64,000 bases of DNA from Planotetraspora sp. A-T 1434 (GTDB lineage Bacteria > Actinomycetota > Actinomycetes > Streptosporangiales > Streptosporangiaceae). Made by a program: the position numbers and the translations under genes. Location of the stretch: assembly GCF_025420585.1 (NCBI RefSeq), contig NZ_JAOEGB010000033.1, positions 1 to 64,000 of the forward strand, in the 5' to 3' direction. Below, piece after piece: positions 22,475-31,000 of the stretch. How positions within the stretch are numbered: position 1 is the stretch's first letter; each line of letters opens with the position of its first letter. Below the pieces are notes generated by a model. The model made no database searches. It saw only the letters and a list, made by a program, of their open reading frames with translations, and was not told where the DNA came from.

Positions 22475-22500
22475 ACCGGCGCAGACTGGCGATCCACACC

Positions 22501-22531
22501 GGGGGCCGGGCCGCACGACGGTCCGGCCCCC
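22501..22531 (+). terminator. Hairpin between hydrolase and SDR genes
   Basis: GGGGGCCGGGCCG, loop CACGA, CGGTCCGGCCCCC. The 13-bp stem has a single G-U pair in RNA. Confidence 0.72.
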
Positions 22532-22559
22532 CGGGCGCACCCGAAAGGAAGGACCAACG

Positions 22560-23339
22560 ATGGATCTCGGACTGAGCGGCAGGGTGGCGGTCGTCACCGG
22601 AGCGAGCAGAGGAATCGGCCTCGCGGTCGTGCGGGCGCTGGCCGCCGAAGGCGTACAGGTGGTCGCCGGGGCGCGCGGCGGCTCCCCCGAGCTGGACGAG
22701 CTGGTGAAAGCGGGCCAGGTGCGGCTCGTCCAGGTCGACCTCACCGAGGACTCCGGTCCCGACCGGCTCGTACGGCAGGCAGGTGACCGGATCGACATCC
22801 TCGTCAACAACGTGGGCGGCGCGCCCGCCCGCACCGGCGGGTTCCTCGATGTCACGGACGCGCAGTGGCAGGCGACGATCGACCTCAACCTGATGCCGGC
22901 CGTACGGACCACGCGGAGCGTCCTGCCGGTGATGCTGGCCGCGGGCCGGGGCTCGATCGTGAACATCGGGTCGGTCAACGCGACGCTGCCGGACCCAGCG
23001 GTGATCGACTACAGCGCCGCCAAGGCGGCCTTGGTCAACTTCTCCAAGGCGCTGTCCAAGGAGGTCGGCCCCAAGGGCATCAGGGTCAACACCGTAAGCC
23101 CGGGCCCGGTCGCGACCGCCCTGTGGCTGGGCGCGGGCGGGGTCGCGGACACGGTGGCCCGGGCGACGGGGATGAAGCCCGAGGACGTCGTCGGCCAGGC
23201 GGCGCACAGCTCGGTGACCGGACGCTTCTCGCAGCCGGACGAGATCGCCGACATCGTCCTGCTGCTCGCGAGCGACCGGTCGGCCAACGTCACGGGCGCC
23301 GACTTCACCATCGACGGGGGTCTCATCCCCACGTGGTGA
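22560..23339 (+). CDS. Short-chain dehydrogenase/reductase (SDR)
   Basis: Classical SDR of 259 residues using NAD(P)H. The cofactor loop is TGASRGIG (13-20), the NNVGG motif is near 83, catalytic Tyr151 and Lys155 lie in YSAAKAA, and SPGPV follows. It ends FTIDGGLIPTW, as in 3-oxoacyl-ACP-reductase-like members. AAGGAAGG precedes the ATG. The substrate cannot be read from sequence. Neighbouring esterase and quinone-reductase-like genes suggest small-molecule catabolism or detoxification, which is only contextual. Confidence 0.92.
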   Translation: MDLGLSGRVAVVTGASRGIGLAVVRALAAEGVQVVAGARGGSPELDELVKAGQVRLVQVDLTEDSGPDRLVRQAGDRIDILVNNVGGAPARTGGFLDVTDAQWQATIDLNLMPAVRTTRSVLPVMLAAGRGSIVNIGSVNATLPDPAVIDYSAAKAALVNFSKALSKEVGPKGIRVNTVSPGPVATALWLGAGGVADTVARATGMKPEDVVGQAAHSSVTGRFSQPDEIADIVLLLASDRSANVTGADFTIDGGLIPTW

Positions 23340-23403
23340 CGGTCCTTACTGACCCGTTCGCGCTACGCCCGCCATATGGCGGCGAGCCCCGGGTAGGGCG
23401 CCG

Positions 23404-23449
23404 GGCCTCCTACCAGCCACTGCTTGGACGCCCCGGCAGGTAGGAGGCC
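23404..23449 (+). other. 11-bp inverted repeat with 24-base loop
   Basis: GGCCTCCTACC (23404-23414) and GGTAGGAGGCC (23439-23449) are perfect complements, 65 bases after the SDR stop. The loop is long for a terminator, so a regulatory dyad is also possible. The rest of 23340-23637 holds no gene. It contains a direct repeat of GGGGCCCAACGGCGG near 23475 and a GATAAT -10-like element at 23606-23611. Confidence 0.5.
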
Positions 23450-23637
23450 AGTTCAGAGCAGGGTACGGCGAGGGGGCCCAACGGCGGAGGGGCCCAACGG
23501 CGGGGGCGGGAGCGCCGCACCGCCCCGTGCCGCCGATGACGGTTTCGGAATCAGTCGGTTGACTGAAGCAGACGCGACGACTGTCCCGGCACGCTTGTTT
23601 TCAGAGATAATGTTCCCCAGCGAAACGGGCCACCACC

Positions 23638-24438
23638 ATGACCAGCGCACCGACTCCCGTCGTCTTCATCCACGGCCTGTGGCTGCACGCCAGCTCCTGG
23701 GCGCCGTGGGTCGACCTGTTCGAGGCCGAGGGCTACCAGCCGATCGCGCCGGGCTGGCCGGGCGTCGCCGATTCCGTCGAGGCCGCCCGCGCCGACCCGG
23801 ACGACATCGCCGACAAGGGCATCGACGACGTGGCCGGCCACTACGCGGCGATCATCGACAGGCTGCCGCGGCAGCCGATCCTGATCGGCCACTCCTTCGG
23901 CGGCATGATCGCCGAGAAGCTGCTCGGCATGAACTACGGGGCCGCCGCGATCGCCATCGACGCGGCGCAGATCAAGGGCGTGCTGCCGCTGCCCCTGTCG
24001 TCTCTGAAGTCGACCCTGCCGGTGTTCAGCAACCCGGCGAACAAGCACCGCGCGGTGTCCCTCACCGCCGAGCAGTTCCGCTACAGCTTCGGCAACGCGG
24101 TCAGCCCCGAGGAGTCCGACGCCCTCTACGAGCGCTGGACGATCCCGGCGCCGGGCAGACCGCTGTTCGAGGCCGCGGCGGCGAACTTCTCCCTCCACTC
24201 GCCGGCGAAGGTCGACACCGGCAATAGCGAGCGCGGGCCGCTGCTGCTGATCATGGGCGGCCAGGACCACACGGTTCCGGAGGCCATCACGAAGTCGACG
24301 CTGAAGCAGTACCGCCACTCCACGGCGGTCACGGACCTCGTCGAGTTTGAAGACCGCGGCCACTCGCTCACGATCGACAGCGGATGGCGGGCGGTCGCGG
24401 ACACCTGCCTCGACTGGCTGCGGAAGCAGGGACTTTAA
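23638..24438 (+). CDS. Cytoplasmic alpha/beta hydrolase
   Basis: Alpha/beta-fold hydrolase of 266 residues with no signal peptide. It has the oxyanion motif VFIHGLWLHASSW, nucleophile Ser86 in IGHSFGG, acid Asp in MGGQDHTVP and base His in EDRGHSL. All three catalytic positions are present. Similar proteins are annotated as esterases or lactone hydrolases. It lies 33 bases before the oxidoreductase gene and is probably cotranscribed with it. Confidence 0.88.
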   Translation: MTSAPTPVVFIHGLWLHASSWAPWVDLFEAEGYQPIAPGWPGVADSVEAARADPDDIADKGIDDVAGHYAAIIDRLPRQPILIGHSFGGMIAEKLLGMNYGAAAIAIDAAQIKGVLPLPLSSLKSTLPVFSNPANKHRAVSLTAEQFRYSFGNAVSPEESDALYERWTIPAPGRPLFEAAAANFSLHSPAKVDTGNSERGPLLLIMGGQDHTVPEAITKSTLKQYRHSTAVTDLVEFEDRGHSLTIDSGWRAVADTCLDWLRKQGL

Positions 24439-24471
24439 AAGCATTCACCGATCAAGCGAGGAGGTTTGTCG

Positions 24472-25410
24472 ATGGACACGATGATGGCGCTGCGAGCACA
24501 TACCCGGGGCGGCCCGGAGCAGCTGGTATACGAGACCGCCCCCGTCCCGGTCCCGGGGCCGGGCGAGGTGCTCGTGGCCGTCCACGCGGCGGCGATCACC
24601 TTCACCGAGCTCCTGTGGGACAAGTCGTGGACCGATGAGCAGGGCGCGGACCGGACGCCGGTCATCCCTTCGCACGAGGTTTCCGGAGTCGTGGCCGCGC
24701 AGGGTGAGGGGGTCACGGACTTCGCCGTCGGCGACGAGGTCTACGGGCTGATCGAGTTCACCCGCGACGGCGGGGCCGCCGAGTACGTGACCGTTCCGGT
24801 GGACGCCCTGGCGCACAAGCCCCGCACGGTGTCGCACGTGGAGGCGGCCGCGCTGCCGCTCGCCGCGCTCACCGCCTGGCAGGCGCTCGCCGACCACGCC
24901 CGCCTCACGTCCGGTGAGAAGGTGCTCGTGCACGGCGGGGCCGGCGGGGTGGGCGTGTACGCCGTACAGGTGGCCGCGAGCCTCGGGGCCCAGGTCGTCG
25001 CCACCGACCTACCCGTGCACGCCGGCATGGTGAAGGAGCTCGGGGCCGAGCGCTTCATCGACGTCACCACCGAGGCGTTCGACGAGACCACCTCCGGGCT
25101 GGACGTGGTCCTCGACACCGTCGGCGGCGCGACCCTGGAGCGCTCCTTCGGCGTCCTGCGCCGGGGCGGCCGCCTGGTCACGCTCGGCGCCCCGCCGCCC
25201 GCCGAGCTGGCCGACAAGCACGACGTCAACGCGATGTTCTTCGTCGTACGGCCCGACCGCCCCGAGCTGGCCCACATCGCCACGATGGTGGACGGCGGCC
25301 TGCTGCGGCCGGTCGTCAGCCAGACGTTCCCCCTCGCCGAGGGCCGGAACGCCTTCCTGAGCGGCAAGCAGCCGCACCCGCCCGGCAAGACCATCCTCGT
25401 CGTCCGCTGA
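24472..25410 (+). CDS. NADP-dependent quinone-oxidoreductase-like MDR enzyme
   Basis: Zinc-independent medium-chain reductase of 312 residues. The GroES-like half has PGPGEVLVAVHAAAITFTEL and IPSHEVSGVV. The Rossmann half has VLVHGGAGGVGVYAVQVA and VLDTVGGATLERSF. Members reduce quinones, enals or alkenals. The ATG at 24472 is preceded by GAGGAGG with a seven-base gap; an in-frame TTG at 24466 is not needed. It probably forms an operon with the preceding hydrolase. Confidence 0.9.
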   Translation: MDTMMALRAHTRGGPEQLVYETAPVPVPGPGEVLVAVHAAAITFTELLWDKSWTDEQGADRTPVIPSHEVSGVVAAQGEGVTDFAVGDEVYGLIEFTRDGGAAEYVTVPVDALAHKPRTVSHVEAAALPLAALTAWQALADHARLTSGEKVLVHGGAGGVGVYAVQVAASLGAQVVATDLPVHAGMVKELGAERFIDVTTEAFDETTSGLDVVLDTVGGATLERSFGVLRRGGRLVTLGAPPPAELADKHDVNAMFFVVRPDRPELAHIATMVDGGLLRPVVSQTFPLAEGRNAFLSGKQPHPPGKTILVVR

Positions 25411-25457
25411 GCGCGCCTGGTTTGGCCCCATTCAACATGGTCTGAGACCATTTCTGG

Positions 25458-25806
25458 GTGGGCGCGGGGCCTACCCTCTACGGACGAGAGCGGGAAACGC
25501 GCCTCCTCGACCGGTTACTGGACGGAGTCCACGGGCAAGGCGGCGCGCTGGTGCGGCCGTCTCGGCCCGCTGGCGCGGGGCGCTCGTCCTGCGGGCGAGC
25601 AGCGCGTGGCATCTCGGGAACCTGAGCGTCGCCAGGCAGGCGGCGCAGGAGGGCCGCCGGCTCGCGGAGGAGACGGCCCGGAGATCGGGCAGCGGCTCTT
25701 CCTGTCGCACCGCACCGTCGGGTCGCATCTCTACCGCATCTTCCCGAAGCTGGGCATCACGTCGCGGTCGCAACTGTGGGGAGTGGTGAGAGACACACCG
25801 GATTAA
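25458..25806 (+). pseudogene. Decayed LuxR-family (ATPase-HTH) regulator
   Basis: Three pieces of one regulator type survive in three frames. From GTG 25458, one frame reads GPTLYGRERETRLLDRLLDG, the N-terminus of large LuxR/MalT-like ATPases. About 25546-25680 a second frame reads ALVLRASSAWHLGNLSVARQ, typical of their TPR region. At 25681-25806 a third frame reads EIGQRLFLSHRTVGSHLYRI, the LuxR helix-turn-helix, ending at TAA 25804. A normal gene is about 900 codons and only about 117 remain. Internal deletions and frame loss have therefore destroyed it. Confidence 0.82.
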
Positions 25807-25836
25807 TTGGAATCCAAGACTCCAATTTGTTAGCGT
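25805..25836 (+). promoter_or_regulatory. nsrR promoter with 23-bp dyad
   Basis: A perfect dyad AATTGGA-N9-TCCAATT spans 25805-25827. It covers a -35-like TTGGAA (25807-25812), which is 18 bases from TAGCGT (25831-25836). The GTG of nsrR is six bases beyond the -10, so the mRNA is probably leaderless. The dyad is the likely autoregulatory NsrR site. It overlaps the stop codon of the dead LuxR gene. Confidence 0.65.
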
Positions 25837-25842
25837 CATGGT

Positions 25843-26271
25843 GTGCGACTAACGAAGTTCACCGACCTGTCCCTGCGCGTCACCATGCGCCTGGCGGTCA
25901 CGGAGCAGGGGACGACCCTCACCACCCGGCAGGTGGCCGAGGCGATGGCCATCCCCTACACGCACACGGCCAAGGCGATCGCCCGGCTCCAGCACCTCGG
26001 CGTGGTGGAGGCCCACCGGGGGCGCGGCGGCGGCCTGGCACTGACCGGTTTCGGCCGCTCGGCGTCACTCGGATGGCTCGTCCGCGAACTGGAAGGCGAA
26101 GAGGAGGTCGTCGCCTGCGAGGGTGAGACCCCCTGCCCGCTACGGGCCGCCTGCCGCCTGCGCGGCGCGCTACGCCAGGCCCAGCAGGCCTTCTACGCCT
26201 CCCTCGACCGGCTCACGGTGAACGACCTCGTCGCCTCGCCGGCCGGGCCGGTGCTGCTCGGCCTCAGCTGA
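25843..26271 (+). CDS. nsrR: Rrf2-family nitric-oxide-sensing repressor NsrR
   Basis: Iron-sulfur repressor of 142 residues with a winged helix-turn-helix (TTRQVAEAMAIPYTHTAKAIARL) and wing RGRGGGLAL. Three ligand cysteines, Cys92, Cys98 and Cys104, are spaced C-x5-C-x5-C as in Streptomyces NsrR. Nitric oxide attacks the cluster and relieves repression. The flavohemoprotein gene begins 69 bases downstream, the classical target. No ribosome site is visible, consistent with a leaderless mRNA. Confidence 0.92.
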   Translation: MRLTKFTDLSLRVTMRLAVTEQGTTLTTRQVAEAMAIPYTHTAKAIARLQHLGVVEAHRGRGGGLALTGFGRSASLGWLVRELEGEEEVVACEGETPCPLRAACRLRGALRQAQQAFYASLDRLTVNDLVASPAGPVLLGLS

Positions 26272-26307
26272 TCGGAGGCACATGGCGAGTCATCACTCGC
26301 GGGATTA

Positions 26308-26330
26308 AATATGAAGATCACATGTTGATT
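26308..26330 (+). promoter_or_regulatory. Probable NsrR operator before hmp
   Basis: An AT-rich 23-base segment (AATATGAA...TTGATT) shares its ends, AAT...GAA...ATT, and its length with the dyad before nsrR. About 11 of 23 positions agree. It lies just upstream of the hmp ribosome site GGAGG. Confidence 0.45.
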
Positions 26331-26340
26331 TGGAGGAACC

Positions 26341-27522
26341 ATGCTCTCCCAGGAATCGAGCGCGATCGTCCGCGCGACCCTGCCCGTGGTCGGCGCCGCC
26401 ATCGAGGACATCACCGCGCGCTTCTACGGCTCGATGTTCGCCGACAACCCGGAGTTGTTGCGCAACCTGTTCAACCGGGGCAACCAGGCCAACGGTGAGC
26501 AGCGCAGCGCGCTGGCGGGCTCGATCGCCGCCTTCGCCGCCATCCTGGTGGAGCGCCCGGACGACCGGCCGGACACGATGCTCGCCCGGATCGCGAACAA
26601 GCACGTCTCACTCGGCATCACCCCCGACCAGTACGACCTGGTCCACAAGTACCTCTTCGCCGCGATCGCCGAAGTCCTCGGCGACGCCGTCACCCCCGAG
26701 GTCGCGGCGGCCTGGGACGAGGTCTACTGGCTGATGGCGAACGCGCTGATCGCCCTGGAGGCCGAGATCGGCCGCGACTCGCACGTGGGGTGGCTCCAGG
26801 CGACGGTGGTAGAGCGGCGGAACGTGACGCCGGACGCGGTCTCCTTCACCCTGCGGCCGGGGCTGCCCCTGTCCTTCAAGCCCGGCCAGTACGTCAGCGT
26901 GGCCGTCACCCTGCCCGACGGCGCCCGCCAGATCCGGCAGTACAGCCTGTCCTGCGCCCCCGAGCGGCAGGACTGGCGGATAACCGTCAAACGGGTGCGC
27001 GGCGGCGCCGCCCCGGACGGCGAGGTGTCGAACTGGCTGCACGCGAACGTCCTTCCCGGCGACATGCTGACGATCTCGGCTCCCTTCGGTGACCTGACGC
27101 TGCCTCCGGGGGACACTCCGCTGTTCCTCGCCTCGGCCGGGATCGGCGCCACGCCCATCCTGTCGATGGTCGACCACCTGGCGACCACCGAGTCCACGCG
27201 ACAGGTGACCGTCATCCACGCCGACCGCGCCCCGGCCGACCACCCTCACCGGGAGGAGCTCAGGCGCCTCGTCGACGGCCTGCCCGGCGCCACCCTGCAC
27301 CGGTGGTACGAGGAGGCGCCCGGCTGTGCCTGCGACCCGGCGCCCAACGTCGGCCAGGTCGACCTCGCGCGGGTCGAGCTGCCGGAGCGGGTGGTCGCCT
27401 ACCTCTGCGGGCCGGTGCCGTTCATGCGGAGCGTCCGCTCCCAGTTGCTCCGGCGCGGGGTGCCCGCCTCGGACATCCACTACGAGGTGTTCGGACCCGA
27501 CCTCTGGCTCGGCCAGGACTGA
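26341..27522 (+). CDS. hmp: Flavohemoprotein nitric oxide dioxygenase
   Basis: Cytosolic enzyme converting NO and O2 to nitrate with NAD(P)H. The 393 residues comprise a globin domain (1-135, proximal His88 in NKHVSLGI), an FAD-binding barrel (about 150-260, with KPGQYVSV and RQYSLSCAP) and an NAD-binding domain (ASAGIGATPILSM, VAYLCGPVPFMR, closing HYEVFGPD). Length and order are standard. GGAGG precedes the ATG. Regulation by the adjacent NsrR is strongly expected. Confidence 0.96.
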   Translation: MLSQESSAIVRATLPVVGAAIEDITARFYGSMFADNPELLRNLFNRGNQANGEQRSALAGSIAAFAAILVERPDDRPDTMLARIANKHVSLGITPDQYDLVHKYLFAAIAEVLGDAVTPEVAAAWDEVYWLMANALIALEAEIGRDSHVGWLQATVVERRNVTPDAVSFTLRPGLPLSFKPGQYVSVAVTLPDGARQIRQYSLSCAPERQDWRITVKRVRGGAAPDGEVSNWLHANVLPGDMLTISAPFGDLTLPPGDTPLFLASAGIGATPILSMVDHLATTESTRQVTVIHADRAPADHPHREELRRLVDGLPGATLHRWYEEAPGCACDPAPNVGQVDLARVELPERVVAYLCGPVPFMRSVRSQLLRRGVPASDIHYEVFGPDLWLGQD

Positions 27523-27558
27523 GACCGATCAGCGTCCCAGTGTTCAGCGGCGCAGTGT

Positions 27559-27972
27559 TCAGCGGCGCAGGGCCCACTCGACGCCGGGGCAGCGGTCCAT
27601 GACGACGTCGAGGCCGGCGTCCAGCGCTCGCTGGGCGGCGGCCTCGTCGACGACGTCCAGGGGCAGCCATACGGCTTTCGCCCCGGCGGCGATGGCCTCG
27701 TCGACCACCTCACCGGCGAACTCCGATCTCCGGTAGACGCCGACCACGTCCACCGGGCCCGGCACCTCCGCGAGGGTCGCGTAACCCCGTTCCCCGAGGA
27801 CGGTCTCAGCCGACGGGTGCACCGGCACGATCCTCTTGCCGCGTCCCTGAAGCAGCCGGGCCTGGTCGTAGACGGTCCGGGTGGGGTTGTCGGCCAGGCC
27901 CACGAACGCCCAGGTGCGCGACTCCTCGAGCAGCCGCTTGATGACATTGCGATCCGCGAAGCGATCTCCCAT
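27559..27972 (-). CDS. CoA-binding domain protein (YccU-like)
   Basis: A 137-residue single-domain Rossmann protein of the CoA_binding_2 family. It has VIKRLLEESRTWAFVGLADNP, RIVPVHPSAETVLGERGY, VDVVGVYRRSEFAGEVVDEA and a C-terminal VVMDRCPGVEW. In this family that final segment carries the conserved C-P-x-x-E motif. The exact role is unknown; some homologues bind coenzyme A. The start at 27972 is chosen because the conserved part begins there, though an in-frame TTG at 27987 is possible. It follows the WD40 kinase gene on the same strand by about 60 bases. Confidence 0.87.
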   Translation of the reverse strand: MGDRFADRNVIKRLLEESRTWAFVGLADNPTRTVYDQARLLQGRGKRIVPVHPSAETVLGERGYATLAEVPGPVDVVGVYRRSEFAGEVVDEAIAAGAKAVWLPLDVVDEAAAQRALDAGLDVVMDRCPGVEWALRR

Positions 27973-28030
27973 GCCTCGTTGCAACACCGCGAGGCTCTCG
28001 CGTCATCCATGGCGACACGGGTTCCTCCAG

Positions 28031-31000
28031 CTACGGGAGGCCCCCACCGGCTACGGCACGCCCGCAGACGTCGCGGTACTCCACCTCGCGAAGGTATCGC
28101 CTCCACTCCTGCCGGCTCAGCGGTTGCCCGGCCCGGTCGCAGACGACCGAGGCGGCGCGCTCGCCGTCGAGGACGTGTGCCCGGACCACGCCCTCCGGCG
28201 TCGCGCTGTAGAGCGTCCGGCCGTCCGGGCCGAACGCCAGCGCCGCGTCCTGCCCGAATCCCCCCTCGCTCCGGCCGCCGGAGGTCTGCCCGTCGAACAC
28301 GGCCCCCAGCGGGAGAGGCGGGTCGGCGGCCATGTCCCACAGCCGGATGACGTCACCGGCCTCGTAGGAGGCGACCATGCGTCCATCCGGAGACCAGACG
28401 AGGGCGGAGATTCCGCCGTCACCGGCGAAAGGCGGCCCGGCGCTCCCCCTGAACCGGGAATCCCACAGGGACAGCCCCGCGCCACCGATCACCACGCGTG
28501 CGCCGTCGGGGCTGAAGGAGTAGGGCCCGGACGCGAGGCTCCCGGACCCGCTGGGCCGCGGCATCCGCGCCGCCTTCACCGGATCGACCAGTGTCAGCTC
28601 GGGGGCGAAGCCCGCGACCAGGAGCTTCCCGTCCGGCCGGTACGCCATGGCCGCCGATCCGGTCACCCCCTTCACCGTTCTCACCGTTGCGCCGTCCACG
28701 GTCCACAGTTCGAGGGGGAGTTCGGTCCCCAGTGCCGTGGGCGCCACGGCGAGGCCGGTGCCGTCGGGGCTGAAAGCCAGGCCGTCGACCCCCTGCGCCT
28801 CCCGGTTCGAGACCGGAAAGGAGCCGATCGTCTTCCCCGTCGCCGTCTCGACCACGGACACCGCGACGCGGGGCACGGCGTAGCCGTCCGGAAGGGTTCC
28901 CCCGACGGCCAGCCTGCTCCCGTCCCCGCTGAAGGCGAGCGCGGGACGTTGCCACGCGGAGCCGTCCAGCTTGATGGGTCGACCGACGCCTCGCGCGGCG
29001 CGCACGTCCCACAGCCGCACCTCACCGGCGCCGTAGAGGGCGAGCATCCGGCCACCCGGTCCCAACCGGGCGATGCCGTCCGGGGATCCGGGCAGCGCGG
29101 GCCGGTCGAGCAGGCTCTTCACATCCACCGTGAAGACCGTGCCGGCGTCCGTCAGGATCCGCACGGCGCGGTCCGCCTCGTCGAAGCGGAGGTCCTCCAC
29201 GGGCGCACCCAGATCGCGCTGGAGGACGACCTGCCCGTCCGCGAGGCGCAGGACGATCAGGTGCCTGTCCCGCGAGAGCGCGAGGAACCGGCCGTGGTAG
29301 CCGAAGGCGATATCGTCCCACACCGGCCCGGCGCCGTCTCCGCTCAGCGCCGTTCCCGACGGCACGCCCCTCAGCCACAGCCTCAGCCCGTGCAGGGAAG
29401 GGATGTTCTCCGTGACGGCGAGTGCCCGCCCGTCCTCGCTGAACTCGGCGTCCTTGATGTTCTTCTTCGCGGGCAGCCAGCCGGCCCGGAGCCGCCGCCC
29501 CGATCTCAGATCCCACAGCTCGGCCCGGCCGCCTCCCGTGGAGAACACGACGCCCAGCGTCCCGTCGGCGTTGACCGCGTCGGCACCGGCGCCCGACCCG
29601 GCGCGGATCAGTTCGCGGCGGCCGACGTCCCACCACCGCGCGGCGACGCTCCCCTCAGGGATCGAGAGACGCCGCCCGCCGGGGTCGAACGACAACACGC
29701 CGAGGTTGCCGCGGAAGGCTCCTCCCGCGAAGCCACCTCCCAGCGCCGTGCCCGCGGCGGCGTCCCACAACCGCACAGCGTGATCGTCCTGGAGTGCCAG
29801 GACACGTCCGTCCGGACTGAGGGCGGCCTTCACCACCTTCTCCCCTACTCCGGAGAACCGGCGAAGCCTCCGGTGTCCCGGCACGTCCCACAATGTGACC
29901 ACCCCGGAGCGGACGGCCACGAGCGTCCGGCCGTCCCGGCTCGTCGCGTACGTGGTGTCGCTGGACACGTCCGGGTCGGTGAACGAGTCCGTCTCGCTCT
30001 GCGCCATCGAGTCGTACAGCGCGCCGAGCGACTCGGGGAGCGCCGGAGCGAGCCGCCACGCGGCCACGCTCATCAGCATGGCGATCCGGGGGCTGCTCTC
30101 GCGGAGGTCGGCGGCGCGCAGTGCGAGCGAGCGAGCGGTCGCGTCGTCACGCTCCCGGTCGGTGATCCGGCGCTGGTACTCGGCCAGCCCGAGCCCCGCG
30201 AGAGCCGCGACCAGCAGGACGGAGAGGGCCGCCGCCAGCATGCCGCGACGCCGCGACCGGCGCCTCATCAGCGTGGACGCCGCGTCGAGGAAGTCCCGCT
30301 CCAGCCGGATCAGTGTGATGTCCCGCCGCTCACCGGCGGCCCATTGGAGCGTCCTGTCGAGATCCGAACCCTGGAGCAGGTCGGCGGGCTTGCGTCCGTG
30401 GCGATCCCAGGACCGTGCCGCCTGGGTGAGCCGCCGGTGGATCGGCAGGCCCTGACGGTTGTCCGCCACCCAGTTCCGCAGCCGGGGCCAGGCTCGGATC
30501 AGAGCGGGATGGGCCGGTGTGAATCCGGAGCCGGACTCGGCGATGAGCCCGGCCGAGCCGTACACGGCCAGGAGCGAGGCGGCCGCCTCGCTCCCCGGCT
30601 CGTCCAGCAGCTCATCACGGGAGACCCGCCTGATCGTCTCTTCACCGTCCTCGGTGGCGGTGACCATCCGCAGAAAGACCTCGGGCGCGGCGGCGCGTTC
30701 GCTCTCGGAGAGCTGCTCGTAGATCCCCTCCGCGATCGCGCCCAGGTCGGGCTCGGTGTCGCCGCCCGCGCCGGGACGCCGTCCCCCCGCTGCCGCGCTG
30801 ACTCCCTCCGCGAGCAGCAGGTCGCCGTCCGGGCCTCCGAGGAGTCCCCGCAGGACGGCCCGGGCGGGCGGACGCGCGGCGGGATCCTGCGAGAGCGCGC
30901 TCGCCACCAGGCCCCTGAGCGGGTCGGGCACGCCGCTGAGGTCGGGCCGGAAGCCCATGACATGGGTCACGACCGCGAACGGTTCCCGGCCGGGGACGGG

